Assembly: GCA_963556195.1 (NCBI GenBank)
Contig: OY744537.1
Coordinates: 14,530,243-14,594,242, forward strand
Direction of reading: 5' to 3'
Length of the DNA: 64,000 bases
DNA from: Sepiola atlantica
Lineage: Eukaryota > Mollusca > Cephalopoda > Sepiida > Sepiolidae
Below are positions 29,430 through 43,489 of the stretch, piece after piece. A program made the position numbers and the translations under genes. Every line of letters begins with the position of its first letter. Position 1 is the first letter of the stretch. Below the pieces are notes generated by a model, which was not told where the DNA came from, searched no databases, and worked only from the letters and a program-made list of their open reading frames with translations.

Positions 29430-32400
29430 GTAATGGGCGTAAAAGAAGGTTTGTTTCTTTTCAAACCTCTACAACCAATCTTCTCTTATTTTACCACAAA
29501 TGGTTATTTTTTCTTCAGTTGTAATGGCTCTCTCTTTGAGGAAGCTCCTTGCTTTGAAAATCTCCTAGGACTAACGTTTACTCAAGATTTTAAACGGAAG
29601 ACTTACATACAATCTGTTGCTGAGTGCACTGGAAAAATAGTTGGATCATGCTACCGCTCCTGGAAATACCTCGCTCTTGACTCAATCCTCTAACTGTACA
29701 AGAGGCAGATACGATGGAGAGGGGGCACTCAGAGGACTCTTTCCTGCTTTGGCAAAATGAAAATGGACTTCGAAATCTTGTGGTGAAGACCTTTTCTCTT
29801 CTCTACAGCTCTTTTACCACAGAAGAGAATTGCTAGTCCCTCTCTACGCTCTTGTTATTTTCATGGTAAGTTAGAATTGCTAGTCTCTCTCTACGCTCTT
29901 GTTATTTTCATGGTAAGTGAGAATTGCTAGTCCCTCTCTACACTCTTGTTATTTTCATGGTAAGTGAGAATTGCTAGTCCCTCTCTACACTCTTGTTATT
30001 TTCATGGTAAGTGAGAATTGCTAGTCCCTCTCTACACTGTTGTTATTTTCATGGTAAGTGAGAATTGCTAGTCCCTCTCTACGCTCTTGTTATTTTCATG
30101 GTAAGTTAGAATTGCTAGTCTCTCTCTACGCTCTTGTTATTTTCATGGTAAGTGAGAATTGCTAGTACCTCTCTACGCTCTTGTTATTTTCATGGTAAGT
30201 GAGAATTGCTAGTCCCTCTCTACGCTCTTGTTATTTTCATGGTAAGTGAGAATTGCTAGTCCCTCTCTACGCTCTTGTTATTTTCATGGTAAGTGAGAAT
30301 TGCTAGTCCCTCTCTACACTGTTGTTATTTTCTATGGTAAGTGAGAATTGCTAGTCCCTCTCTACACTGTTGTTATTTTCATGGTAAGTGAGAATTGCTA
30401 GTCCCTCTCTACACTGTTGTTATTTTCATGGTAAGTGAGAATTGCTAGTCCCTCTCTACACTGTTGTTATTTTCATGGTAAGTGAGAATTGCTAGTCCCT
30501 CTCTACACTCTTGTTATTTTCATGGTAAGTGAGAATTGCTAGTCCCTCTCTACACTGTTGTTATTTTCATGGTAAGTGAGAATTGCTAGTCCCTCTCTAC
30601 ACTGTTGTTATTTTCATGGTAAGTGAGAATTGCTAGTCCCTCTCTACACTGTTGTTATTTTCATGGTAAGTGAGAATTGCTAGTCCCTCTCTACACTCTT
30701 GTTATTTTCATGGTAAGTGAGAATTGCTAGTCCCTCTCTACACTGTTGTTATTTTCTATGGTAAGTGAGAATTGCTAGTCCCTCTCTACACTCTTGTTAT
30801 TTTCATGGTAAGTGAGAATTGCTAGTCCCTCTCTACGCTCTTGTTATTTTCATGGTAAGTGAGAATTGCTAGTCCCTCTCTACACTGTTGTTATTTTCAT
30901 GGTAAGTGAGAATTGCTAGTCCCTCTCTACACTCTTGTTATTTTCATGGTAAGTGAGAATTGCTAGTCCCTCTCTACACTCTTGTTATTTTCATGGTAAG
31001 TGAGAATTGCTAGTCCCTCTCTACACTGTTGTTATTTTCATGGTAAGTGAGAATTGCTAGTCCCTCTCTACACTGTTGTTATTTTCATGGTAAGTGAGAA
31101 TTGCTAGTCCCTCTCTACACTCTTGTTATTTTCATGGTAAGTGAGAATTGCTAGTCCCTCTCTACACTGTTGTTATTTTCTATGGTAAGTGAGAATTGCT
31201 AGTCCCTCTCTACACTCTTGTTATTTTCATGGTAAGTGAGAATTGCTAGTCCCTCTCTACGCTCTTGTTATTTTCATGGTAAGTGAGAATTGCTAGTCCC
31301 TCTCTACACTGTTGTTATTTTCATGGTAAGTGAGAATTGCTAGTCCCTCTCTACACTCTTGTTATTTTCATGGTAAGTGAGAATTGCTAGTCCCTCTCTA
31401 CACTCTTGTTATTTTCATGGTAAGTGAGAATTGCTAGTCCCTCTCTACACTGTTGTTATTTTCATGGTAAGTGAGAATTGCTAGTCCCTCTCTACACTGT
31501 TGTTATTTTCATGGTAAGTGAGAATTGCTAGTCCCTCTCTACACTCTTGTTATTTTCATGGTAAGTGAGAATTGCTAGTCCCTCTCTACACTGTTGTTAT
31601 TTTCATGGTAAGTGAGAATTGCTAGTCCCTCTCTACACTGTTGTTATTTTCTATGGTAAGTGAGAATTGCTAGTCCCTCTCTACACTCTTGTTATTTTCA
31701 TGGTAAGTGAGAATTGCTAGTCCCTCTCTACGCTCTTGTTATTTTCATGGTAAGTGAGAATTGCTAGTCTCTCTCTACACTCTTGTTATTTTCATGGTAA
31801 GTGAGAATTGCTAGTCCCTCTCTACACTGTTGTTATTTTCTATGGTAAGTGAGAATTGCTAGTCCCTCTCTACACTCTTGTTATTTTCATGGTAAGTGAG
31901 AATTGCTAGTCCCTCTCTACGCTCTTGTTATTTTCATGGTAAGTGAGAATTGCTAGTCTCTCTCTACACTCTTGTTATTTTCATGGTAAGTGAGAATTGC
32001 TAGTCCCTCTCTACGCTCTTGTTATTTTCATGGTAAGTGAGAATTGCTAGTCTCTCTCTACACTCTTGTTATTTTCATGGTAAGTGAGAATTGCTAGTCC
32101 CTCTCTACACTCTTGTTATTTTCATGGTAAGTGAGAATTGCTAGTCTCTCTCTACACTCTTGTTATTTTCATGGTAAGTGAGAATTGCTAGTCCCTCTCT
32201 ACGCTCTTGTTATTTTCATGGTAAGTGAGAATTGCTAGTCTCTCTCTACACTCTTGTTATTTTCATGGTAAGTGAGAATTGCTAGTCCCTCTCTACGCTC
32301 TTGTTATTTTCATGGTAAGTTAGAATTGCTAGTCCCTCTCTACACTCTTGTTATTTTCATGGTCAGTGAGAATTGCTAGTCCCTCTCTACGCTCTTGTTA

Positions 32401-33840
32401 TTTTCATGGTAAGTGAGAATTGCTAGTCTCTCTCTACACTCTTGTTATTTTCATGGTAAGTGAGAATTGCTAGTCTCTCTCTACACTCTTGTTATTTTCA
32501 TGGTAAGTTAGAATTGCTAGTCTCTCTCTACACTCTTGTTATTTTCATGGTAAGTGAGAATTGCTAGTCCCTCTCTACACTCTTGTTATTTTCATGGTAA
32601 GTGAGAATTGCTAGTCCCTCTCTACACTCTTGTTATTTTCATGGTAAGTTAGAATTGCTAGTCCCTCTCTACGCTCTTGTTATTTTCATGGTAAGTGAGA
32701 ATTGCTAGTCCCTCTCTACACTCTTGTTATTTTCATGGTAAGTGAGAATTGCTAGTCTCTCTCTACACTCTTGTTATTTTCATGGTAAGTGAGAATTGCT
32801 AGTCCCTCTCTACACTCTTGTTATTTTCATGGTAAGTGAGAATTGCTAGTCCCTCTCTACGCTCTTGTTATTTTCATGGTAAGTGAGAATTGCTAGTCCC
32901 TCTCTACCCTCTTGTTATTTTCATGGTAAGTGAGAATTGCTAGTCCCTCTCTACGCTCTTGTTATTTTCATGGTAAGTGAGAATTGCTAGTCCCTCTCTA
33001 CACTCTTGTTATTTTCATGGTAAGTGAGAATTGCTAGTCCCTCTCTACACTCTTGTTATTTTCATGGTAAGTGAGAATTGCTAGTCCCTCTCTACGCTCT
33101 TGTTATTTTCATGGTAAGTGAGAATTGCTAGTCCCTCTCTACGCTCTTGTTATTTTCATGGTAAGTGAGAATTGCTAGTCCCTCTCTACGCTCTTGTTAT
33201 TTTCATGGTAAGTGAGAATGGCTAGTCCCTCTCTACGCTCTTGTTATTTTCATGGTAAGAGAGAATTGCTAGTCCCTCTCTACACTCTTGTTATTTTCAT
33301 GGTAAGTGAGAATTGCTAGTCCCTCTCTACGCTCTTGTTATTTTCATGGTAAGTGAGAATTGCTAGTCCCTCTCTACACTCTTGTTATTTTCATGGTAAG
33401 TGAGAATTGCTAGTCCCTCTCTACACTCTTGTTATTTTCATGGTAAGTGAGAATTGCTAGTCTCTCTCTACGCTCTTGTTATTTTCATGGTAAGTGAGAA
33501 TTGCTAGTCCCTCTCTACACTCTTGTTATTTTCATGGTAAGTGAGAATTGCTAGTCCCTCTCTACACTCTTGTTATTTTCATGGTAAGTGAGAATTGCTA
33601 GTCCCTCTCTACGCTCTTGTTATTTTCATGGTAAGTGAGAATTGCTAGTCTCTCTCTACAGTCTTGTGATTTTCATGGTAAGTGAGAATTGCTAGTCCCT
33701 CTCTACGCTCTTGTTATTTTCATGCTAAGTGCTCGACTGAGTTTCAAGCTCTGGTTCCCCCCTGTGAAACATTCATAGCAAGAACTCGTTTATCTACACC
33801 CACAGCAAATGGCTTCCCTTCTCTCTGTGTCTACCCTTTT
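29430..33840 (+). pseudogene. Jockey-like LINE reverse transcriptase fragment split by a minisatellite
   Basis: 29433-29693 reads GSLFEEAPCFENLLGLTFTQ and then FKRKTYIQSVAECTGKIVGS, which matches the thumb region familiar from Jockey-like LINEs (LLGL.FT.D..W..YI.S.A....KVGSLYR). After 29700 the frame is broken, but the expected downstream motif appears as QKRIASPSLRSCYFHGK at the first minisatellite unit, and after the array as CSTEFQALVPP (33731 on). The array thus lies inside the coding sequence. Not functional. Confidence 0.68.
29825..33730. repeat. 47-bp minisatellite, 83 units
   Basis: Unit GAGAATTGCTAGTCCCTCTC + TACACTCTTGTTATTTTCAT + GGTAAGT. 83 units of 47 bp plus five single-base insertions (TCTATGG variants at about 30331, 30755, 31179, 31650 and 31839) account exactly for 3906 bp. 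Variant positions (ACAC/ACGC, CTCTTG/CTGTTG, CCCTC/CTCTC) form higher-order blocks: the 9-unit pattern at 30755-31179 recurs at 31179-31650 with one extra unit. Confidence 0.97.
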
Positions 33841-34254
33841 TTCTGATGGGTCATTACTTATCAGGGAATGGGGTCTACTTGATGGACAAGGGTTAAAATT
33901 CGTCATTTGGAAGATGATCGTCACCACGAAAGAATCGGAAACAATGGGTGGAATAGGCACAAGATCATCTCAGAAGAATTGGTTATCCAAGAGAACGACC
34001 CAACAAATATCGGTTTACATTGGATTTGAAGACGACTATGTTGTAGTCGGCCAGGAAGAAGATGCGTGCTATTTTGTTCTACAGATGGGATGTTCAAGGA
34101 AAGAAACTTTGTTCATGGAAGTTCCGTTTGGTTTTTAGTACAGAGTAAGAGACAGGGAGGGAAAGAGAGAAAAGGGGAAGAGAGAGGGGGAAAGATAGGG
34201 GGAGGGGGAGAGCGAGAAAGGAATGTTAATTGCTGTGAATGTTCTACAAGGGGG
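33841..34254. other. No recognised gene; G/A-rich tract
   Basis: A 109-codon open stretch at 33809-34138 shows no domain that I recognise and partly overlaps LINE sequence. A purine tract (GGGAAAGAGAG-type) covers 34145-34222. Confidence 0.4.
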
Positions 34255-34646
34255 TCAGAGATTTGAGCTAAGCCGAACACCTACCATGAACATAAAAATA
34301 CAGTAGAGAGAGAGACTGGCAACATCTCTTCTGTAAGATGGTGTAGCGACGAGCGACCCCTCCCCAGATATAACAGCAGTACTCCATATTAGGATGTGTC
34401 TGCCTCTGCTATAGGTAGAGGATTGCATCAGGAGCAAAGTACTTTCGGGAGCGATCCAACCATCTTTCCAGCAATCTTAGCAACAGATTTGATGCAAATC
34501 TTCCCTTTCAAGTATGAAATGAAAGTCAAACCTACACGCTTATCAAATAAAGGGGCTCCCTCGAGGGGAGGGCCATTCATTTCGACTGGGGGGAAGTAAT
34601 GATCCGAGCTTTGGTGGTGAAAACCAAACAGAACTTCCTTGAACAA
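34255..34646 (-). pseudogene. Jockey-like LINE fragment, inverted relative to the previous one
   Basis: Minus strand: VGLTFISYLKGKICIKSVAK, AGKMVGSL, then in shifted frames SYRRDVASLSL...FMFMVG. It is the same segment as at 29430-33840 but with a single unexpanded copy of the region that became the 47-bp unit. Confidence 0.6.
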
Positions 34647-34649
34647 AGT

Positions 34650-35322
34650 TTATTTCCTTGAAGTTCCCGTCTGTAGAACTAACTACCTAGGGGCTAATTC
34701 CTAACTGACTACAACATGGTTGTCTTCAAGTCTAATGTTAACAAATACTTGTTGTGCCGTCCCCTTAAATAATCAAATTCTGCTCATTCCACCCATCGTT
34801 TACAACCCTCTCATAGTATTGGTCATCGTACAACTGACTATATCTTTAACCCTTATCCTCGAGTTGCCTCCAGGCTTTGATAAGCGGTTACCCCTTAGTG
34901 AAAAAAAACCGCATAGAATTATAAAGGCCATTTACAGTCTACCAGCTGCTTTTATACACGCACAAGTATACATGCACGTACAGATACGCATTATCTGGAT
35001 ATGCTGTCTGCGTTTAGTAATATTTATCCTTTAATCTGTCGATATACTGAAGCTTATTCGTATCTATGGATACATTTCAATTCTGAATCCAATAATTCGA
35101 AGAGAAGGACAACAAAAAAATCCAATTCCTCTCACAATGTGAATGAAATAACATGGCTCCGTTTGGCAAAATTTCGATTTTTATTATCCGAAAAAAATAC
35201 CCAATCGTATAACTCTGTCTAGCTTTCTGTTTATTTTTCTCTCCTCCATCTTCTTTCTCGAGATCTATCTTTCAATTACAATTATTTCATTTTTTTCTTC
35301 AATCTTTTCTTTCCGTCTCGTT
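34650..35322. other. No recognised feature
   Basis: The open stretch at 34720-35034 is hydrophobic with no family motif; not called. Confidence 0.35.
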
Positions 35323-35521
35323 CTTCTTCTTCTTCTTCTTCTTCTTCTTCTTCTTCTTCTTCTTCTTCTTCTTCTTCTTCTTCTTCTGTCTGCCTTTGTT
35401 TCTATAATAACTGCAACTAATTCTTCTTTCACCATTTCCTTCGTTTTATCCGTGTTTTATCTTTTCTTTCTTCTTCATTCTCTTCTTTTCATTTTTCTAC
35501 ATTGTTGTTCTTCTTCTTTTT

Positions 35522-35586
<65 letters not shown>

Positions 35587-36060
35587 TCATCATCTCATCA
35601 TCCTTCTCCTTTTTCTATTTTACCTTTATGTAATAACTACTCCGTCACCATTTTTTTTTAAATTTTCTTCTATCTGTTCGTTTTCTATACTCTCTTCTTT
35701 TTTATTTTTCCTACATCCTGATTTTTCTTCTCTTTCTTCCTCTTCTTCTTCCTGTTCGTCTTCTTCTTCTTCTTCTTCTTCTTCTTCTTCTTCTTCTTCT
35801 TCCTGTTCTTCTTCTTCTTCTTCTTCTTCTTCTTCTTCTTCTTCTTCTTCCTGTTCTTCTTCTTCTTCTTCCTGTTGGTCTTCTTCTTCCCCCTGCCCTC
35901 CTCTTCCTCCTCCTCCTCCTTCTTTCTTTCTTTCTTTCTTTCTTTATTTTATAACTACTATTTTCTTATTTTTATTAATTCATTCTCTTCTTCATATTGC
36001 TTCTGCGCTCTCTTCCCCTTCCCCCATTACTTCACTCTTTTTCCTCTCCTCTTCACCTTA
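35323..36060. repeat. Cluster of trinucleotide and pyrimidine repeats
   Basis: (TTC)n at 35323-35387, (CTA)n at 35521-35583, interrupted (TTC)n at about 35756-35885, and (TTTC)n near 35925-35945. The plus strand is pyrimidine-rich throughout. Confidence 0.95.
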
Positions 36061-36088
36061 TTTTTATGTTTTCTTTGTATCAGCATTT

Positions 36089-37522
<1,434 letters not shown>

Positions 37523-37742
37523 TGAAAATTGCCCCAAACAAGGTATGAAGCCACTTGATGTAAGGAGGTGAAAAATAAAGAAATACTACTACATGGTTAA
37601 ACAGATTCCGATCCAGAAAACAGCAATTCTTCCCCCTTGGTCAGAAACATCACTCATGGAATGTGAGGACTAACGGACAAAATAATGGAAGCAAGAGTTA
37701 CGAGGCTGCCGAAAGTAAACCCAAGGTCCACTTTCTACTTTC
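37523..37742 (+). repeat. Dispersed repeat (copy 2)
   Basis: Same family as 26326-26572; clearest shared block is ATGGAA.CAAGAGTTACGAGG to GGTCCACTTTCTACT. Confidence 0.75.
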
Positions 37743-37744
37743 AC

Positions 37745-38225
37745 TATTTACAGAAAAGTAAATTGGCTTAAAACTTCTGTTAAATATTACATATTATTTT
37801 TTTACGTAAATAGGTCACTAATGAGTAATTAAAACAAAATAGGTTTTGATTAATTCTCAAACCGTTATCTTTTATAATAAAGTGTTTAGATTTGTGGTTG
37901 GAAAGGAGATGATTTAAAATAATCGTAATGATTACCGGATTTTTTATTATTTAAAAATGAAGGTCGGATTATTAACAGGAACTTTTAGGGTCCGGTAATG
38001 AAAGTTAACATATTTTTTTTACAAGCCCAGAAAAAAGAAAGTTTCCGATTTAAAAAGATCACCAAAAACCAAAGAATTATTTGATGGTAATAAAATATTC
38101 AGCATTTATTAATTAACAAATGAACAATAATATAAACTATATATTTTATGAAATAAAAAGATAAAACTTATAGATTTTCAGGTCATTTAAATTATATTTT
38201 ACCTCCTTTTCATTTTAAGTGTGAA
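37745..38225. other. A/T-rich sequence, nothing recognised
   Basis: No ORF, RNA or repeat pattern seen. Confidence 0.45.
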
Positions 38226-38231
38226 ATAGGA

Positions 38232-38423
38232 ATTATTATACCCATACGCAATGATCACCTTTGAAGGTGCGAACGAAAATATGTTTTACGGTAGTTCTCG
38301 GTTGAAAATTAATGTTTTGAGAGCTTTAAATACTAATTGTCTTGATTTCTATTTTATTCGCATCTTCAGCAGGATATGTGTGTGAACAGATGGTCACTGA
38401 ATTTCGACTATGGGTATAATAAT
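38232..38423. mobile_element. Small MITE-like element
   Basis: ATTATTATACCCATA (38232-38246) is perfectly inverted as TATGGGTATAATAAT (38409-38423). GATCACC and GGTCACT a few bases further in are also roughly inverted. 192 bp, no coding capacity. Confidence 0.6.
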
Positions 38424-38925
38424 ATGGATTTCGTTCTTACAATAAAAGGTGGAGTAAGGTAATTCTATTGACTTAAAGACTCCAAATAAAAATAAATAAA
38501 TAAATACTTCATATATAAAATTCATTTGTTAATTAATGAATAATGTACAGATCGAATAGTTCTTTGATTTTTGGTGAATTCTTTTTTCAATCAGGGATAT
38601 TCATTTGTTAGTTGAAAACAAATTACTTCCACTTTAATTACCCGTCTCTATATTAAGTCTCCTGGTGCTACCAGATCAGGCTGTCTGAAGATATCGGCTT
38701 CCTGACACAAAATGCACCAAACATTGATGTTTTTTTTTCTCTTTGCAAAACTCAATCATGTTCCGCAAAACCCAAAACAAAAAGCAACATTTTCCCTCCA
38801 TCCTCTCCATCTTTTCTCCCCCCCCCTCCTCGTCCTTTCCTTTCTTTTACTCAACCAAATACCATGAATAAATACTTGAAAAACATGAAGCATAAAAACT
38901 TTTACCAAAATGACCGGATTAGGCA

Positions 38926-39039
38926 CTAACCCTAACCCTAACCCTAACCCGAGGAGGGTTTACATGACGTAAACCAAACCAAACCAAACCAAACCAAACC
39001 AAACCAAACCAAACCAAACCAAACCAAACCAAACCAAAC
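38926..39039. repeat. Interstitial telomere-like repeats and (AAACC)n
   Basis: About four CCCTAA units at 38926-38950, the C-strand of the animal telomere repeat, followed by about fourteen AAACC units at 38971-39039. Confidence 0.95.
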
Positions 39040-39469
39040 TATATCAAGTCTACATCTGTCACAAAGCAAACAGGATTCAGCGGTTCTTATTACACACGGC
39101 TTTGGTTTTTGTTTTTACGGCAAATCGACCCTTTTTGTTTATGTTGATCCGAAACATAATAGTTAATGTAAACACAAAATCGCATACAATTATTTTAACA
39201 CAAGTTGCTATTTTACCCATAGAGAGGTGGTAGATTCGTTGATAGATTTTTCAACGACATTGCTGTGACATTGAACGCAATAGATCAGAAAGACTATTCC
39301 ATAGTCTGTGACGGTATCCATTAAACAAACAACACACACCCTAACCGGCACCAAACAGGGTTACTTCTAACAATTTACTCTATCTAAACCACGTATTGGA
39401 TGAGTCAACTTCATCATCTGATTCTAGATAGACATATTGAAGGATTGGCAATATATTTAACATGCGATG

Positions 39470-40345
39470 GTAGGTTACACAAAGTATAGGTTACGGATTG
39501 GAATGTGTGGAGTTAGATTTGGTCACATTTTGAATTCAGGATGGAGATATTTTTACAGTTTGTGATTTACGAAAGTCAGGAGATTAAAATGAACATGGAA
39601 GAAATATTTAAAATGAGATCAGTAGGTTACACAAACAATACGTTATCGATTAGAATTTGTGGGTTAGATTTAGTCGCATTTGAATTTCAGAGCGGAGGTG
39701 TTTTGACAGTTTGTGATTTACGAAAGTTTGGATATAATTATTAAAATAAACATGGCAACAATATTTAAAATGAGATAGGTAGGTTACACAAACAATACGT
39801 TATCGATTGGAATGTGTGAGGTTAGATTAAGTCACATTTCAATTCCAAGGTGGAGGTGTTTTGGCAGTTTGTGATTTACGAAAGTCGGTAGATAATTATT
39901 AAAATAAAGTTAGCAACAATATTTAACATGAGATAGGTATGTTAAACAAACTATAGGTTATCGATTAGAATGTGTGATGTGAGATTTGGCTGCATTTGAA
40001 TATCAAGGCAGAGGTGTTTGCAATTTACAAAAATCATAAGATAATTATTAAAATAAAGATGGCAACAATATTTAACATGAGGAAGGTAGGTTACACGAAA
40101 AATAGGTTATCCATTGGAACAAGTGGCGTAAGATTATGCTGCATTTGCAACTGAAGACAGAGGTGTTTTGACAAATTCGTGAGATACTTAGTAAAATAAA
40201 CATGTCAATAATATTTAACATGAAATAAGTAGGTTACACAGAAATAGGTTATTGAATAGAAGGTGTGGGGTTAGATTTGTTCGCATTTAGAATTCAAAAC
40301 GGTGGTGTTTTGACAGTTTGTGATTAACCAAAGTCGGTAGATACG
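39470..40345. repeat. ~150-bp degenerate tandem satellite (about 6 units)
   Basis: TAGGTTACAC-like starts at about 39471, 39622, 39780, 39938, 40086 and 40229 (spacing 143-158). Each unit contains TTGACAGTTTGTGATTTACG or a derivative. Confidence 0.85.
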
Positions 40346-40892
40346 TACTAACTACACATGTGTGTTTTATTATTTAGAAAGGACTGCGCAAAAATAAAAT
40401 AAAAATATTTTGATACATACGGTGAGATGATCGGAAAACAACGAAGAGTAAACTTGAGTTTCAGAAGCGAGGAAGTCCTGTGCTTTGTTCTCCTATTGTG
40501 CCCTTTGTGAGGGATCCTGATGTACATAGAATAATGAGTGTGAGTGTAAGCAATTTTTGTTTGAATCTTCTTAGTGTTCAAACCTGCTGTTGAAAATGCT
40601 GCCCGGAATGATTGGAGGACTAACTGTCGAAAAGTACCAAGTAAGTGCAGATTTCTATTTTTTATTATGTGGTATCCTGCCGAGTTGCAAGCGCATTTCC
40701 TGATGACGATAATGGTCAATGACACATAACCAGACGAAGCAATGCTACGCATAACCATTTGAAGTAAATTACAGACATTCTATAGTGTGAAGCACCTAAA
40801 ACTTAAATTATCTCTTGGTACATTACAATTGGTGTAGTTTAGAAAGACAATGTGATTCTTTGAAAGTCCACAGACAATAGAGAAGCAGTTAA
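40346..40892. other. No recognised feature
   Basis: The 136-codon minus-strand stretch 40348-40758 has no family motif; not called. Confidence 0.35.
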
Positions 40893-41777
40893 TCAAGAAG
40901 GTGCCATCTATCTATCTCTAAAGCAAGCTTGGAAAGTCACACTCAGCATATTAATATTTCGCAAAAGACATTGTATTTATTGCTAACAAACATTAATTCC
41001 AGGTACCACCCGAAAATAATTGGGATCATTGTGCACTCCTGATCCCAGCTCTGAATTACATACTACAATTGTTATTCTGATTTTTTTAATTTCAAATTAT
41101 AAATACAATAAAATAAAATACAAACTATAATATTGTATTCACTTTTTATGTATGTTCGAAACAAAGTCTACGATAGTATTGTAAAAACAACCATTTGAAA
41201 ATCATGATCGATCTTGGGATTGGTATAACACAATTATTGGTGTAAAACGGCGGATGGTAATATTGAGTTTTTTTCTTATAAATACTCTAATGTTTCATCT
41301 CGCGAGCGAACGTTACACCTACACGTCTTCAATGTACGGGGTTTAGTTTTCAGAACAAAACAACATTGAAAAGTCGCTTTTACTATATATATACTTTCTT
41401 ACTATATGTACTTTCTTACTATATGTACTTTCTTACTATATATACTTTCTTACTATATGTACTTTCTTACTATATGTACTTTCTTACTATATATACTTTC
41501 TTACTATATGTACTTTCTTACTATATATACTTTCTTACTATATATACTTTCTTACTATATGTACTTTCTTACTATATATACTTTCTTACTATATGTACTT
41601 TCTTACTATATATACTTTCTTACTATATATACTTTCTTACTATATATACTTTCTTACTATATGTACTTTCTTACTATATGTACTTTTAAGGGTTAAGTGA
41701 GAGTCTCGGCACATTTTTAGTTCATTTAGACTTTCCAAACTTGCTTGAGAGATAGATGGCACCTTCTTGATTGGTCA
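40893..41777. mobile_element. Element with ~45-bp inverted ends and internal minisatellite
   Basis: ATCAAGAAGGTGCCATCTAT ... GGAAAGTC (40893-40940) recurs inverted at 41730-41777. The interior contains the 17-bp array. No transposase seen. Confidence 0.6.
41381..41687. repeat. 17-bp minisatellite (about 18 copies)
   Basis: Unit TTACTATATRTACTTTC with alternating R = A or G. Confidence 0.95.
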
Positions 41778-41779
41778 TG

Positions 41780-42740
41780 TGACATTGGAGTATTTTTGCA
41801 CTAAAGCTATTTCTGATGGTGGAAAGGCAGCAGTTGGCTGGAATTGAACGTATAAAAATGTGAAATTGACGTTTTAAGCCCATTTCATATTTTAGATATG
41901 AAATAGACCAATCGTGTTATAATAAAATATATTTTAGATAAATAACTATATATTTGTCCTTCATGCATGTTAACATTTATTGCTGCTTGCTTGGTCATAA
42001 CCTGCCGTACACAGCACAACGATAACACCTACAGATGAATTAAGACAACGCTTTCGGCCCAAGGCAAAGAGAAATTGCCGATCAATCACTTTCCGACCAA
42101 ACTGGGTCAACATTAAAGTTTTCCGGATCTTTTAAACATAGCGTGGGCATAGAACGATTCACAGAGAAACTTCGCCGAGAGTGGGATAGGTAGTGTTAAT
42201 ACTAATTGTAATAAGAGGTGTGTTAGAGCAAGTTTTGAAATTTGACGAAGACTGTGGTGATGGAATGCAAATACAGTATTATGAGATTTGAAAAAGCCAG
42301 AAAAGTGATTCAGGGTTAGTTTAGGTATGCAAAGAAAAAAACAATTGAATCATATTCACTCATTATCTAAGTTTATCGTCTAGGTTCCCTTTGATAACAG
42401 GTTCGATGTTGTCTGGCGGTACTTATGTTAAGTCTTCAGTAGTCACGATTATGAGGATTGAATTTGTTCATTTGCTACTTTTTACAGTCTTGCCTGATGA
42501 TTTCTTTCCCTGTCTACCTAGGGCGTCTGGCTTTCCTTTTGCTGTCCAGTCTTAGGTCTCTGCAAGTGCTGCTATCCTCCTTGCTTCGTACTTCATGCCT
42601 GAACCAGCAAGTACGGTTTGCCCTCATTAGTACATCAAGTTTTGGGATGCCCAATTTCTTAAGTAGAGTGTGTGAGTAAATGTTCTAGGTCTAGTCCGGC
42701 TTTACCTTGCATGATCATCTAATCATTGCATGAATAGGAG
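41780..42740. other. No recognised feature
   Basis: No ORF or repeat I can name. Confidence 0.35.
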
Positions 42741-42975
42741 GTGACGGTGGTTAAGTGGATAACGACACGGACTGAAGACCTGGGTGTACCAAGTTCGAAT
42801 CCAGTCGGTACCACAGTATTACTTTCACTTAGGGATGTTGGCAACCTTCTCGTGGTCCTTCCCGTAAGTACCCGATGTCTTTCCAGAAAGATTTCATACT
42901 AGAAAAACATCGGGGAAACTAATGCCGACACCAGAATCATCTGATTCACACGAAAGAAGCAGATTACATGAATAC
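42741..42975 (+). mobile_element. tRNA-derived SINE
   Basis: tRNA-like head GGTGGTTAAGTGGATAACG (A-box-like), B box GTTCGAATCC and GTCGGTACCA. The body contains CTTCTCGTGGTCCTTCCCG and AAACATCGGGGAAAC. No hammerhead core seen. Confidence 0.65.
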
Positions 42976-43489
42976 AAAAATAAACTAAAATTGAATAGCT
43001 AGGAAATAGGAAACACGTCAGAGCGGATTTTTTTGACTGAACAGGGATCTTCGCTGGCAATCACTACAGAGAGCTCAGATCCTTCCATGAAAGTGCGTAA
43101 GAAAGCAGTGTAGCATCAAATGAAGTAAAATATGAAAATTCTTTTTAGTGTTTTTCGCGTCTTCAATTGGAAACCAGCCTTCGAGAGAAAGATGCTTCCA
43201 GAAATGTGAGTAGAATTCTCCAACGAAAGGACAAGTAACCGTTCCCTTTTTATGTTTATGTAACGAAATAAGGCGACCAGTCGGGACGTATGTGATCCTC
43301 ATGGTATCGGACTGCATTTACGTCCGAGTTACCCAGGATATGTCTCTGAATTACTTCCACGGCACATACGTTTGGTTCCACGATAGGACTACATTAGACT
43401 TTACTTTCAATTAAACAAAGACATATCGACAGAAATATGATATTTATTTATTTATTTTTAAAACTTTAAAACTTCATTTCACCCCAAAC

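Noticed and set aside
29825..33730. CRISPR-like array
   Set aside because: Units are contiguous with no variable spacers, and the DNA is eukaryotic; it is a minisatellite.
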